From: Paraglomus occultum
Taxonomy: Eukaryota; Glomeromycota; Glomeromycetes; Paraglomerales; Paraglomeraceae
Assembly (NCBI GenBank): GCA_910592205.1
Contig: CAJVPJ010000237.1
Span: 1-32,595 of the forward strand
Direction of reading: 5' to 3'
DNA length: 32,595 nt
Numbering within the stretch: position 1 is the first letter of the stretch; every line of letters begins with the position of its first letter. Position numbers and translations under genes: made by a program. The notes beneath the pieces were generated by a model that was given only the letters and a program-made list of their open reading frames with translations, was not told the DNA's origin and searched no databases. Below, in pieces: positions 1 to 11,435 of the stretch.

Positions 1-160
1 CCTGATGAAATAGACCAGCTGAAGAAGAAAGTGATGAGTTTGAAGGGGAAGAGGATGAGTGATAGATAAAGTTGCCAAAATACAAAAAAGGTGTTCTAAT
101 GATGCTTTAATTGTTTATTCTGCCAGCCTTCTTTTCTTTCTTGGTTCATCAGTTGGTGGT
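1..160. other. Left-edge sequence, unassigned
   Basis: In frame 1 the first 69 bases read as a short Lys-rich peptide (starts PDEIDQLKKK) ending in TAA at 67-69. This may be the tail of a gene cut by the window edge, but nothing is recognisable. The rest is AT-rich and leads into the dispersed repeat that starts near 161. Confidence 0.25.
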
Positions 161-386
161 AATGTTATTTATATATATATAGAGGTAATCCTATATTAAT
201 CCTGTTATGGTTTATAATTATCCTATTCTGGTATGATAAAGGGAACATTAAATTAACAAGTCATAAGTTATGAATGAGCACTGCTATTACTTTTCAAAAC
301 ATCATCATTCACCCTGGTCAATTTTACAGTCACATCATAATCAGCCCTCATTTATAGAATGTTCACTTTGTCTGGTTTTGTTGCAG
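161..386 (+). repeat. Dispersed AT-rich repeat, copy A
   Basis: It opens with a (TA)n run at about 169-181. Positions 197-290 resemble 23268-23362, sharing blocks such as TTATGGTTTATA, ATTCTGGTAT, CATAAGTTATGA and CAGCCC..CTCATTTAT near 340-355. The last part (about 300-386, ending CACTTTGTCTGGTTTTGTTGCAG) resembles 24076-24141. The end looks like a 3' splice site, so this may be an intron of a repeated gene family or the flank of a mobile element. Copy B/C at 23-24 kb is split by about 700 bp of other DNA, including a hairpin element. A 15-base piece, GTTCACTTTGTCTGG, recurs near 9160. Confidence 0.6.
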
Positions 387-782
387 TCTGCCCCAATTAA
401 GAAAACTAGGCAGCAGAGTAAACAAAGAATTTCGTGAAAAAATAAAAGAGTTGCTGGCTCAATACAATAGTTATGAAGATTTAGCAACCTCACTGCAGAA
501 AATCATTGAAGAAGCAGGAGAAAATTGAAAGAATTAGAAAAAGATAGTGATAAAAAAGAGATTTATCCATACCTACAACTGCTGAATCATGAGAAAATTT
601 TAGGAGAAAAGAATAAAGAAAAAATTAGTAATAGTAAAGAAATAACTAGCGAAATTAAAGTTAGCCAAGAAGAAAATGTTGATTTTTTAAAAAAAGAAAG
701 CAATAAGGCAAAATTTACCAATAATCTTCGTCTCCTTCTTCATATCACAAAAATCACGTGGTTATCATCCCGAATATGGTAA
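387..782 (+). pseudogene. Lys/Glu-rich coding remnant, unknown
   Basis: After the splice-acceptor-like TTTTGTTGCAG at 376-386 an open frame runs to TGA at 526-528, with a helical charged segment (EFREKIKELLAQYNSYEDLA). A second frame (525-782, M at 525) overlaps it directly and continues as a very Lys/Glu/Asn-rich stretch. A one-base shift near 525 would join the two. I do not recognise the family. Composition differs from the host genes in the window and resembles low-GC bacterial proteins, which is only suggestive. The segment ends where the Fanzor-like sequence begins, so it may be a divergent upstream part of that element or an unrelated fragment. Confidence 0.3.
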
Positions 783-1069
783 AGAGAGGAGAAAATCCCA
801 GGTCGTGAGAAAAATGTTAACGTGGTCACATTTACATGTTCAGGCAAAGGCTGAAATCCAAAGCCGAAGAAACTGGTCTGAAAATCGTGATCCAAGACGA
901 GGCTTACACCTCGAAAACTTGCTCGTGGTGTGGTAACATACAAAATATCGGTGGTAGAAAAATCTGCAAGTGTAAGAAATGTAATTTAGTCATAGATCGG
1001 GACGTAAACGGAGCTCGAGGGATCTTCTTTCGAGCGTTGCTTGATGGAGCCATCTGCACGCAGATGTAG
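761..1069 (+). pseudogene. Fanzor/TnpB-like nuclease, C-terminal fragment
   Basis: This is the C-terminal end of a eukaryotic TnpB relative (Fanzor), a family of RNA-guided DNA endonucleases carried by transposons. From 836 the frame shows FRQRL, then DEAYTSKTCSWCG, a second Cys pair (CKCKKC) forming a zinc ribbon, and DRDVNGARGI, the RuvC-III motif with its catalytic Asp. Upstream, MLTWSH (814-831) is in another frame. One surplus T in the TTT at 831-833 separates it from FRQRL, where the family reads straight through. Further up, VIIPNMVKRGEN (761-796) is in a third frame. No RuvC-I, RuvC-II or DNA-binding part is recognisable, so it is a decayed 3' fragment and not a working nuclease. Family assignment is firm; which Fanzor group is unknown. 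Confidence 0.85.
1051..1066 (+). other. Short hairpin at the 3' end of the Fanzor fragment
   Basis: CATCTGC-AC-GCAGATG is a perfect 7-bp stem with a 2-base loop, overlapping the last codons before TAG at 1067. In the TnpB/Fanzor family the guide (omega) RNA comes from the 3' end of the gene and the element's right end, so a hairpin here could be a relic of that RNA or of the transposon end. This is inference. Confidence 0.35.
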
Positions 1070-1671
1070 GAATTGATAACTGTACATAGCAACGTCTAGA
1101 ACAGATTATCAATGATGTATTACAATCCAGCCGCAAGAAGAGTATTCTGAATGTTTTCAGAATGGCGCAGAAGGCGAGGAAGGATTATGTCATTAAGCCG
1201 ATGATCATTGACGTCATATATTGTTGCACACCCCAAATATTATCAGCATATTCAAATGCAATGTCTAGTATGATAAATATATGCATATTAATAATGGGCC
1301 TTTAAAAATCAAAAACGGCAATTCTTTCAAAGACGAAGCAACGTGACGCTTTACATTGTATTGTTTGACCAGGCAACAATGCAATTGATACTCACAAACG
1401 CAATTCTCGTCAAAGTATCCCCAATCGCATCGAGCATGTGATCAACATCGTTGGCGATAATCATACTCCCAACAATCAGTATTGTAACTACGGCGTAACG
1501 TACGTACGCAAAAACACTGATATTGCCCCCCACGTTTACATTTCCCGGTTTTTTGACCCCCGGATCTCGAAGCTTGCTTAACCCTATAATAATTTCACAG
1601 TCATACGTACAAGAAGCCCTAGTCAAGTTTGAAGTGCAGATACCAAGAACCATTACTCGAACTATCGTAGA
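1070..1671. promoter_or_regulatory. Intergenic, upstream of the ABC transporter
   Basis: No supported gene. It holds a perfect ATF/CREB-type palindrome TGACGTCA at 1209-1216, an 8-bp inverted pair (ATTCTGAA/TTCAGAAT) at 1144-1163, and an alternating ACGTACGTACG run near 1498-1508. The right part should contain the promoter of the gene starting at 1672. No TATA box stands out. Confidence 0.35.
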
Positions 1672-4600
1672 ATGATACGGGGATTTTCACGTCTAGGGAC
1701 TTTTGCAAAATCACATTCATTATATGTAGTGCTCTTATGTACCGTTTTCTTGGGAGCTGTACTTGCGGCTTCTCCGTCCGCACTCGAAAAAGAGGCTTTT
1801 ATCAATTCGCTACTCCGTCCTAGAGCAGTATACTTGCCAACGACACGATCTACTGATCTCGTCAAGAGAGAAGAAAATTGCCAAGAGGAATGTCCGCCAT
1901 GCTTTGATTGCCATTTAGAAGCCTTCCCTTGCAAGCAGTTCGGAAACTGCAGCGACTATGATGGGCGTTGTCAGTGTCCACCCGGTTTCGGTGGATTGGA
2001 CTGCTCTAAGCCTTGTGAGTTGTTTTAGAGTCTATATTTTTTAGAAACAGCGCATACTCGAACTGCTGTGTATGCCCTGTGAAATGCTTGAAGGTCACTA
2101 ATAAATCATGGGTTGTAAATATGTTCAATTGCAAAATACTCTATTATAATTCCTATTATCTCAAACAGTGTGTGGTTCATTGGCCGATGGAAAAAACCGG
2201 CTGCCACGAGAAGATGACCAGTGCGTTTGTTCAGATGGCTGGGGTGGAATCAATTGCAATGGTAATTGCAAAGCATTTGTTATACCTGTATAATACTTAA
2301 TACTCATTGATCTATAATGCCATAGTATGCCTGTCAAATGAGGCATGCGATCCACTTGTTATCACTGGACAGAATGGCACTTGTTATAAAGGTGGATTGA
2401 CTGTCAATGAGAACTTTCAAATGTGTGACGTGACAAGTGAGTTGTTTTAACGGAACTTGCTGTGGATACAACTTATTACAATATATTATAGTTAAATCTC
2501 TTTACCAACATTATCAGACAGGAAGATTCTTGATATGTTGCCTAATCAGCCCCCACAAGTTACGTTCTCCTGCAACAGAGCCAACAATACGTGTGATTTC
2601 CAATGTAAGGCTGCTTCTCAATGCTTACTCTCCGCAACCGTCGATTCAAGTCATTTCGTTGATATATTAATATATTTCTTTCGCGATAGTTTGGATCAAT
2701 AAAACAGAATCTTTCTATTGCCATCTTGATGAATGTGCGTTTGAGCAAGAAATTGGCTATAATAAGAATGTAACAGATTATTCATGCAAAAAGATAAAGT
2801 GTGAATGCATGATTGGAGAGATGCTTTGTGGGAAAGAAGGCAGTATTGGTAGGATGTCTTGCAAGCATTTGGAACTTTCGTTTGGAATCTTTCTGTCAAA
2901 GATAACCTTTTTTTTTTCATATATAATGATATTAGACCTTTCGGATTGGCTTGTTGAGGAGATCAAAGGCCCAGCTTCGTTCAAGTGTGTCAATTCTGAC
3001 GATTGTCGTTTTGATGGTATGTTGAAGAATTTATGTTGATGTCCCGACCACCATAACTGCTGCATCAAAACTTGAGCAATCTCAACTAAAACGCGCAACG
3101 CGGAACCATATCATTCCTAGAACCTCAAATGAGTGAACTCATAAAGTCAGTATTCGCAGACAAATACATTACGCTTAAATGCTCTGGTGGTGAATGTCTT
3201 CACTACACACAAGTGCCTGGATTTGTCGTAAGTTTTATTTGCCATATCATAATGCAACATTCAATATCCTGGGGTTAAACTATATGTTTGATATTATCCT
3301 AATTTAAAGCGACCAGAAAAACCAAGAAATACGACAATAATTCTTGTTTCAGTGGTACTGGTTATGGCATTTGTCTTTGCAGTTTTTGGAGGTATCAGTC
3401 GCTCGTTCTTGAATTCATAACATGTTGTACATAGCTCAATTTAAAATGACGCCATATTCTATTTTAGGCGTGTTCCGTTTATCGCGCAATTGGAGAGAAT
3501 CCGCTCAAAATGGCTTTGTACAACTCCCCGATGACGAAGCAGGCAAACTTATGACTGATCACACGCCAGCTTCTCTATTATTCCAGAACGTGCGATATTC
3601 CATTGGAGATAAACAAGTGCTACAAGGTATACATGGGATGGTGCAACCTGGAGAAGTGATGGCCATTATGGGCGCATCCGGAGCAGGGAAGACATCATTT
3701 TTGGACATTTTAGCGCGAAAGAATAAGGCTGGTACAATATCTGGTGAAATATATGTTAATGGACATGTAGTCGAAGATAGCAAATTCAAGAGTCTTGTCG
3801 GGTATGGCAGATTGATTTTTAGTTTGACTAATTTATAATGATATTTGACCAATTGTGCTATACTTTTTAGCTATGTCGATCAAGAAGATCATTTATTACC
3901 TACATTGACCGTATACGAGACTATTTTGTATTCTGCTCTGTTGAGATTGCCGCGGGAAATGTCATTACAAGCCAAGAAATACAGAGTGTTGGAGACTATG
4001 AATGAGTTGGGGATATTGCCGATAAAAGATTCGAGAATAGGGGAAGCGGGTATGTGATACTTTATATTTATTGCATGCGATTCAATGACGATTGCCGATT
4101 AAACCAAGTTACTTATCATCGCTCTAGGTGCTCGATCGATTTCCGGCGGAGAGAAACGTCGTGTTTCGATTGCATGTGAATTAGTAACTTCACCATCCAT
4201 CCTATTCCTTGACGAACCAACATCTGGTCTTGACGCTTATAATGCGTATAACGTTATCGAATGCCTTGTGACGCTGGCAAGAAATTACAACCGTACAGTT
4301 ATATGCACAATTCATCAGCCCAGAAGCAACATATTCATGTTGTTCGATCATTTGCTATTGCTTGCTGGAGGTTACATGGTTTACTCTGGTGAAGTGAATG
4401 AATGCGCGGAATATTTTGAGAGTATTGGACATAAATGCCCGCCTGGCTTCAATCTGGCAGATTATCTAGGTAAGTTATCTAACGATATGAATAAATCCTG
4501 CAATTTATATAATGTACGTCTATTCTGTTCTCATCACGATATTGTACATGTTCTACATAACTATTGCGCTATAATCAGTGGACTTGACAATGTACGCGGT

Positions 4601-6342
4601 CAAACCCAATGAAGCCGCAGAGGAAGAGGGAGGTGCGGAAGGTCACTCAACCTCGATTTCGGCAGATACACGAAATCAACCTGTTGAACTTTTGAACAGA
4701 AGCAATGGCAGGACACCATCTCGTAGCCGTCCCCCAATCCACGATTTACAGGAATTACAAATCTACAGACCCCATCGGCAATCAAATAATAATAATAACA
4801 ATAATCCAAACGGTGAGGAACCTGTCTGGGAGACAGAGTTGAGGAATAGACCTGGAGCAGCTAGACGTCCTACTGGATCCAGTACTGCCATAGATGTCGA
4901 CTACGACGAGTTCGAGCGTACAGATGACGAAAGGATAAGTGAGCATCTACAGACGCTTGTTAACAGTTATGCAAGAAGTTTGGTTGCACTTAGGATTAAA
5001 GATGAAATCAGCCAGGCAATAAATAGGTATGCAAGCCAAGGTTTATATCGAAAGCCAGACAATTATGTTTATTGTCTCTTCATACTCAATGGTGCTCTTT
5101 ATACATTTCAGCAATGGTGACGAAGAACGACCTTTAATAGCTTCTGCACAAGAGATACAGACGATCACTTCCCATCGTAGAGCCTCATGGTTGACTCAGT
5201 TCAAAATCCTTTCTGATCGTACATTTAAGAACCTGTACAGGAATCCTATGCTCATGTTCACTCACTACTGCATTAGTGTCTACTTGGCGTGTAAGTAAGA
5301 TGTATTGGATGAACGTACGATCTTGTGCATCGCACTAAATTTCTTGTTTTACTCGAATCCAGTGCTCTGTGGTGCGTTGTTTTACCAAGTTACAAACGAC
5401 ATTGCGGGTTTCCAAAATCGAATGGGCGTGCTTTTCTTCATGTGTGCTCTTTTCGGATTTGGTTGCTTGAGTTCGCTACATGTATTTTCCGAAGAAAGGA
5501 TTTTGTTCGTAAAAGAACGGGCTAACGGATATTATGCTCCAATTACATACTTTGCGTCCAAGGTAAGTTTTTTTGTACGCGGTGAATAATGATTCTGCAA
5601 ATATCCAAACTGAGAATATTATTTGTTTTCGATGAAATACAATCAGGTGTTATTTGATATCATACCTCTACGTGTTGTGCCACCCATACTTATGGGAGTA
5701 ATAATCTATCATATGGTTGGCCTTGTTAGCGGGACAGGACCTTTTCTCAAATTCATCTTGGTGTTGGTATTATTCAACCTCACTTCAGCAAGCATTTGTC
5801 TGTGCATTGGCATTCTCTTCAAGGAAATCGGGGTTGCCAGTCTATTAAGTAGTCTGGTTATGTTATTCAGCATGTTGTTCGGTGGTTTGCTTCTTAACAA
5901 GGGTGAGTTTTGATCGATAAGTTGATGGTTTCGGCACTCGTTTCGGCACTCGAATCCTTAACGTTATTTCCTTTTACAGAATCTATTCCTGAATATTTGG
6001 CATGGCTAAAGGACCTTTCATTCTTCAATTATGCCTTTGAGGCTTTAATCGTCAATGAAGTTGCATATTTACAATTAACTGAAGAGAAATTTGGGCTAAC
6101 GATTGATGTATGTTGTGGTTTGTTTTTTTCTTGAAACGATCTAGTTACTATTGTATATGACATTGACTTAACCGGAAACGTGCTTACATTCTTGTTAGGT
6201 TCCTGGTGCCACTATCTTGTCTACTTTTGGTTTTGATGCTGCAGCCTACTGGGCGGATGTTATCAAATTGTCAGTTATGTTTACGTCATTCATCATACTT
6301 TCTTTTGTTTGTTTGCAACTATTTGTAAAGGAGAAGCGCTAA
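1672..6342 (+). CDS. ABCG-family half-transporter with EGF-like ectodomain (Adp1-like)
   Basis: Membrane ATP-binding cassette exporter; substrate unknown. Exons: 1672-2014, 2169-2261, 2326-2436, 2518-2604, 2690-2848, 2936-3016, 3121-3227, 3310-3391, 3468-3801, 3871-4049, 4128-4469, 4579-5026, 5112-5290, 5363-5562, 5647-5902, 5980-6107, 6199-6342. All introns are GT-AG, all phases agree, and they give 1,090 residues (yeast Adp1 about 1,050). Order: hydrophobic signal at about 17-33; Cys-rich EGF-type modules ([24 protein letters not shown]) to about 325; a membrane helix at 335-354; the nucleotide-binding domain with Walker A GASGAGKT (423-430), signature ISGGE (530-534), Walker B ILFLDE (550-555) and His588 of the H-loop; a linker of about 140 residues with seven Asn in a row (709-715); then the transmembrane domain (about 810-1090). 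All ATPase motifs are intact. As a half-transporter it presumably dimerises. Close resemblance to Adp1 is from memory of the family. Confidence 0.93.
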
Positions 6343-6892
6343 TAATAGGACAGACTTGAGAAGATACTTGTTTTTGTTATTTCATCTGTAAAATTATACC
6401 CTTTTTAGTAAATTAATAGCTAAGTGATTAACCGCGTTTTTTATGAGTGCAATAATTTTTGAAATTTGCAATAGTGACCGAGATTGAACATTAATGTAAA
6501 TGAATGTCAATTACCGTTATTATTTTTTCCCATGAATTAAATAATGTGTTGCTTAATAATTTTGGCCGAAGAAAGTTGTCGTGATGTTTCTGTATTTAGG
6601 ATAAAGATGGATCGCAGAAGAGGCAACGAGAAGTATTAACGGCCATAACAGCTCTGTTATATATCTAAAACGAGAAGTAAAATTAGAGAATAAAATCGTC
6701 AACCATCGAGCTTAAGTTACTGCTGCATATCGACATGAAAGTATCGGCGTAAAGGATACATAAAGGAACATTTTCTCACTTGAAAGTTCTTCACAAAATA
6801 TTCAGATAGCCGTCCCCAAAAATCTGACCAGAGAATCAACAACCTAGAGTCAAAAGAATTACTACTTATGCTCCGCCCTATTGGTCAATTGA
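6343..6892. other. 3' flank of the ABC transporter, AT-rich
   Basis: No gene seen. A stop-proximal AT-rich 3' UTR is likely. A 16-bp palindrome ATAACAG-CT-CTGTTAT lies at 6645-6660. No polyadenylation signal is clear enough to name. Confidence 0.3.
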
Positions 6893-7414
6893 TGCCCCTT
6901 CCAAGTTACTTTTGTTGATCAACATCTGAAGTATGAGGTCACCAATTACAATCCCCAACTGGAAAACACATGGACATTTGTTAGTGTTTTAAATCGCTTA
7001 TCAACCAAAGCTGGTGCTTTTATTATCTTTCGTATCCGCGTGAACGCTATAGCAAATATTAATGAAGCGAAATTAAGTCTTTTTCCGCACGGGGAGCGCG
7101 GACCACTACCCAGAGGTGTGATCTTGAGATATTACTCGGATAGTTTCAACTATGAATGGTACGATACCAGTTGTAAGTTCCGGCAACTTTCTGCCAGCAA
7201 CATACGTGCCGATGGTGCTTGGCATACAATTGTTTGGGCTTGACTCCCAGAGCAATGACGCTGCTTGAAGATGGTAACTATAAATTCACTTGGAGTGTTG
7301 ATGTTCCCGACACTGTGAATCCCACGATGTTGGATAAAGGGGGGCAGTTTGGATATCGATATAGGTAGCGTATATGCTATACCGGCTAATGTTGATGATA
7401 ACCTCGATGATTAG
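6893..7414 (+). pseudogene. Frame-disrupted coding sequence, possible beta-sandwich protein
   Basis: Three consecutive open frames appear to continue one protein. Frame 2 from 6893 to the TGA at 7241-7243 reads VTFVDQHLKYEV ... LSLFPHGERG ... ADGAWHTIVWA. The next frame, around 7240-7369, reads LTPRAMTLLEDGNYKFTW. After a G6 run near 7341, a third frame reads SLDIDIGSVYAIPANVDDN up to TAG at 7412-7414. The strand-rich pattern and the GAWHTIVW motif recall LamG/concanavalin-type or farnesoic-acid-methyltransferase-like folds, but I cannot assign a family. There is no clear start codon in frame and no splice sites that repair it, so it is probably a decayed gene. Sequencing error in the G run is the alternative. 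Confidence 0.45.
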
Positions 7415-10400
7415 TCTTATTGGTATTCACATATATGTAGCGATATATTCGACAAACTTGTATTATTAGAATAAGAATTTAAAAATGTTTGGTGTAAGTG
7501 CACATTATAATTAACATGTATTGAACCAATAAAACTGTATTGCGTGTGATAGCATTCTCGGCAATGATATAGCTTACCGTTGATTCGTAAAGAATTTCTT
7601 TTTTTAGGGCGTATCAGGACACTAGGACAAACAAGTAACCAAAATTTCTTTCCAATCGGCTTAATATTATTCCTACTAGATTTTAACAAATCAAGTTTAC
7701 GCGTTATTATAAAATACAGAGGATAATCGAAGAGAAAATTTTTATTAAATATTTGCGATAAGTTCGATTCCTTCTCTATTCTCGACTAGAAAAAACTTAG
7801 TAATTGATAATAATATGTACATAGATTTTTTTGATATAATTATTGTGACAAGAAGTCAGAAATTACATTAGATAAAGTTGCTGCACATAGAACAGAAATA
7901 AAACCGTTTACTTGACAATTTCTCCACTATAAAAACGACAGTGCACTAAATTATAATTAGGATTTGCGTGTCTTGAAAGAATTGAGATCATCTTACGTTG
8001 CATAACTGTGACAACATTGATGTTACTGCAAGTATTTAGTAGACGTTCACAGTATTGAGCGCTGGAAAATAACCGGCACCCACAGCAGTCAGTTGGGAGC
8101 ACTCTGACTACTAATATAATTACTTTCCCCCATATGCTTTATCCCATCCAACCACATAATCGACAATGTGATTAGTAATAACACAAAGTAATGCTGGGAT
8201 AAATTGTGAGAAAAAAAACAGGGCAAAGGAATATATATAGCCTAAATTTTATTAGCAACAAAAATAATGTGGCGCTGTGGCTGTGCGGCGTGGTGGCTAA
8301 TTGGTAATTTTTTAAAGTTTTGGGGCGACATTATTGAATATCGGGACAAAAAGTTTCTAGTTTTGCTGATAATCCCCCAAAATAATAAAAGAGCTGAAAG
8401 ATAAAGAGGGAATAGACTGAGAAAAGGATGAAAAGGTGCTGATTATGATACAATTATGAGGCCAAATTTCTGAAAGTGTTAAAACACAACGCCGCAACAA
8501 GCAAGCTTATAGTAATAAATCAATGAAATAGTTTGTTATATGAACTTGGAAGAGATTATTTAGCAACCGAATTAATACAGTTTATCTAAAAAACAAAAAA
8601 AAATATAGATTATGCAAACTCAAAACACTAGTAAAAAAGGTTAAAGAAAATTTCCAGGCTTTATTTTGAATGCCCTGCCATTCGTTAACTGGTAGCTCAC
8701 AACACTACTGATAAAAGTTTTATCATTTAATTTTGTGTTTTATAATTCTTACAGATTTTATTTCTTAGTTTACCACAAGTTTGTGTTGGTCTATGTTACT
8801 GACATTGTATTTTCGTTCTTGGTAGAATTCGTGAGCGAATTTGTCTTATTATTATCTAGATATTTCTCAAAGATTTTGATATCACAAACTCTAAACATGT
8901 TAATATGCGCAGTTTTCTCCTTAAGAATGCTTTTAATAGTACCGGAATTTTTGATTTCAAATTTAGATTTATTATTATAATAATAATTGTATGTTTAGAT
9001 ATTGAACACGCTGTAATATGTAATAGCTTTGAGTAGAGAGTTTTTGAGAAATTACATAGCATAGACTGTGCATAAACCACAACTTGCTACTAACGCAAAG
9101 TCTTTTCAAAATGTTATATTGACCAACTTTTTAACTTACATCAGCCGTGCAGTCAAACGTTCACTTTGTCTGGATTAATTGTTACATTTCCGGGTACATC
9201 ACTTTTAGATATGTAGTGTGCGCCATGTAATATGCCGTATCCTTTCCAGGTGAAAAACACTTGATGGTCGAAACAAGAAAGCGCGGTTGATGTAGTATAG
9301 TCTTTTATTTCTCATTCTTTCTTTAGGTTTTCATAGTAATAGTTCCATATTACAGAAATTATCAAGTTAATAATAGTATGACAAAAAAAAAGTCACTTAA
9401 CTATTTGACTAGAGCTCTTCGACAAATCAAGATAATAAAATATTATTTGATTATCTAATTTTGGCTAATAATTTTCTATAAAGAGTTGACTACAACAAAG
9501 AAATCAAAAAAAGAAGAGAGAAAAGTAATATTAGTAACATTCTGGTTTAGATAACATGAATAAAAGATTGCTAATTTACATGAATATTAAACGTGAAGAG
9601 GTTAGACGGGCCGTTACGATAGGAGATGTGAATCAAGCAGATATTATAAATTTGAATTAACAATCTTGTACTCTCGATTGAAATCTATCAATTGTTCAAT
9701 TGTCTATTACATAATATTGTTGGACAATACAAATGTAATATTGCGGCCACGAAGCGTTATTGGCTAACTTTACTTACTAAAAAGCATGACTTTACACAGA
9801 TTTACTCTCTTTACATTTAATTTACTTGCTTGCCTTCATCTTTGCAGATACTGTATTGTCGTACGTATTCCTTGTTACACCGAATTTATTTATCGACTCG
9901 AGATAAGAGTGCAGTAAGAATGGTTATTTTCTGGTGCATAAGCGTGTAATTGGTTATGATAAAGTCGGGCTGTTGTAAAGGCCTTTGTTGTGTGACATCG
10001 GGGAATTGCTTCCGAATAATTAGATACTCACTCGACTATTATGGTGGTATGCAACGAAAAAACCAGACAAAGGGACCGGATAAACAACTACCAAATGCTG
10101 GTTTCATTTATCCATGGTGAATTTGCTCTAACCTGTTTAGTCGAACCTATAGTAACGTAATTGGACTATTAATTGGGACAGGAAGATGTTAACTTGTGTG
10201 TTCGATTTTTCTGTTCACTCATTACTAAAGAATGAATACGCATACAATTCTTTCGCAGCGAACTCCAACGTAAGACGTTGATTTTTAGACGGGCCGGGCC
10301 AGCCTTTTTCAGTTGACTTTCGGAAAGTGATACTTAATATGTGTCCCTAAGATTTACGGATTCTCAGGATTTGTACCGAGACCCGGAAAGGTATCTTAAA

Positions 10401-11435
10401 AATGTAATCATGTGATACTCACTTTGTTCTGATTTGTTTAATTATTATGGTTCTTAGTATAGATTGTCCCCCGATTATATCATTTTCCATGGAAAAAGAA
10501 TTCAGCGAGGAATATTACCAGAGTTTTTTGAACGAGTTGTATCACATTTGACTGATAAGGTCAATCTTCGTCTGTAAATAATGACGAGTTTTAATTATTT
10601 GCTTTTATTAAATAGTAGATATTGTTGGGATTTTTATCCTATTTATTATTAGTCTCGTCATAAATACTGGTTTAATTCAGTATTTGTATTTTTGATAATA
10701 TCTCAAGACTATCGTAACAACAGTAACTTTGTGGCAGTATTAAATATGTTGCCTAGACATTCTAGGAAACATTAAAACTACTCGTTTCTCATCGGTACTA
10801 CGTATTGTGTAGATCGTAAAATAACTTTTACGTTTGGGAGGTCATACAAACCGATTCATTCGGGGGGACAAGAAGTAAAGAAGTAAAGAATTCCCCCCCT
10901 TCAGAATCAATCGATGATACTGAGCATATGCGATGGCATACTTCAATCGGATAGCTATTATTAGAACAGAAACATTGATATGGTATATGTAGTAAAATAC
11001 GGACAATAATTAATGAAATTAAGGGCTGTGATGAGTGGAATTGCTTGCTTTTTTTTGCTACAAATTTCGTGGTTTTCCAGCGTGCCATGCCAGTTGAATG
11101 GTATGACCGCCAAAACAAAAAAATTATTTTCCGAACTGTACAACGCTTCGGGTAATTTCCTAAAAAGGTCCAAATATTGATGGGCGCATACACTCGGTGT
11201 ACTGTAAAGCCGGCTTTTCAACGTTTTAAATTTCTAGACAAATCCGAAAACCTACTTCAAAGACCGATTGTAAATTTCGAGACCATCATATCTAACATCA
11301 GTATATTATTCCTATAAACGATAAATGATAAAAAGCAAGAATGGTTTTGCGGTTATGTATGATATTTTGTCAAGACATTTCTTTTGCTCATACTATTACT
11401 ATCGTTTTACAAACAAGTAAACTAAACAATTTCAG
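7415..11435. other. Long intergenic region with no supported gene
   Basis: AT-rich throughout, with no open frame I would defend on either strand. A 15-base match to repeat copy A lies near 9160. TTAGACGGGCC or a close form occurs near 9603 and 10285. A G6...C6 pair flanks a doubled GAAGTAAA around 10861-10900. A minus-strand frame at 10961-11221 is open, but I see no motif in it. Confidence 0.4.

Noticed and set aside
1351-1653. 100-residue minus-strand ORF directly upstream of the ABC transporter
   Set aside because: Its start would lie only 18 bases from the oppositely directed ATG at 1672. It has no family motif, and the region is better explained as the promoter.
7417-7689. 90-residue minus-strand ORF
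   Set aside because: AT-rich, no motif, no splice partners, and it overlaps the 3' end of the broken gene; likely chance.
7740-7790. GTTCGATTCC resembling a tRNA T-loop near 7756
   Set aside because: Flanking bases do not form the five-pair T-stem, and no anticodon or acceptor stem can be built upstream.
8735-8980. Hydrophobic 81-residue ORF
   Set aside because: Composition reflects T-rich DNA. No motif, no start context, and no neighbouring exons.
10828-11221. Two overlapping minus-strand ORFs of 121 and 86 residues
   Set aside because: They read different frames of the same DNA, neither shows a motif or splice signals, and one contains a stretch dictated by C/G homopolymers.
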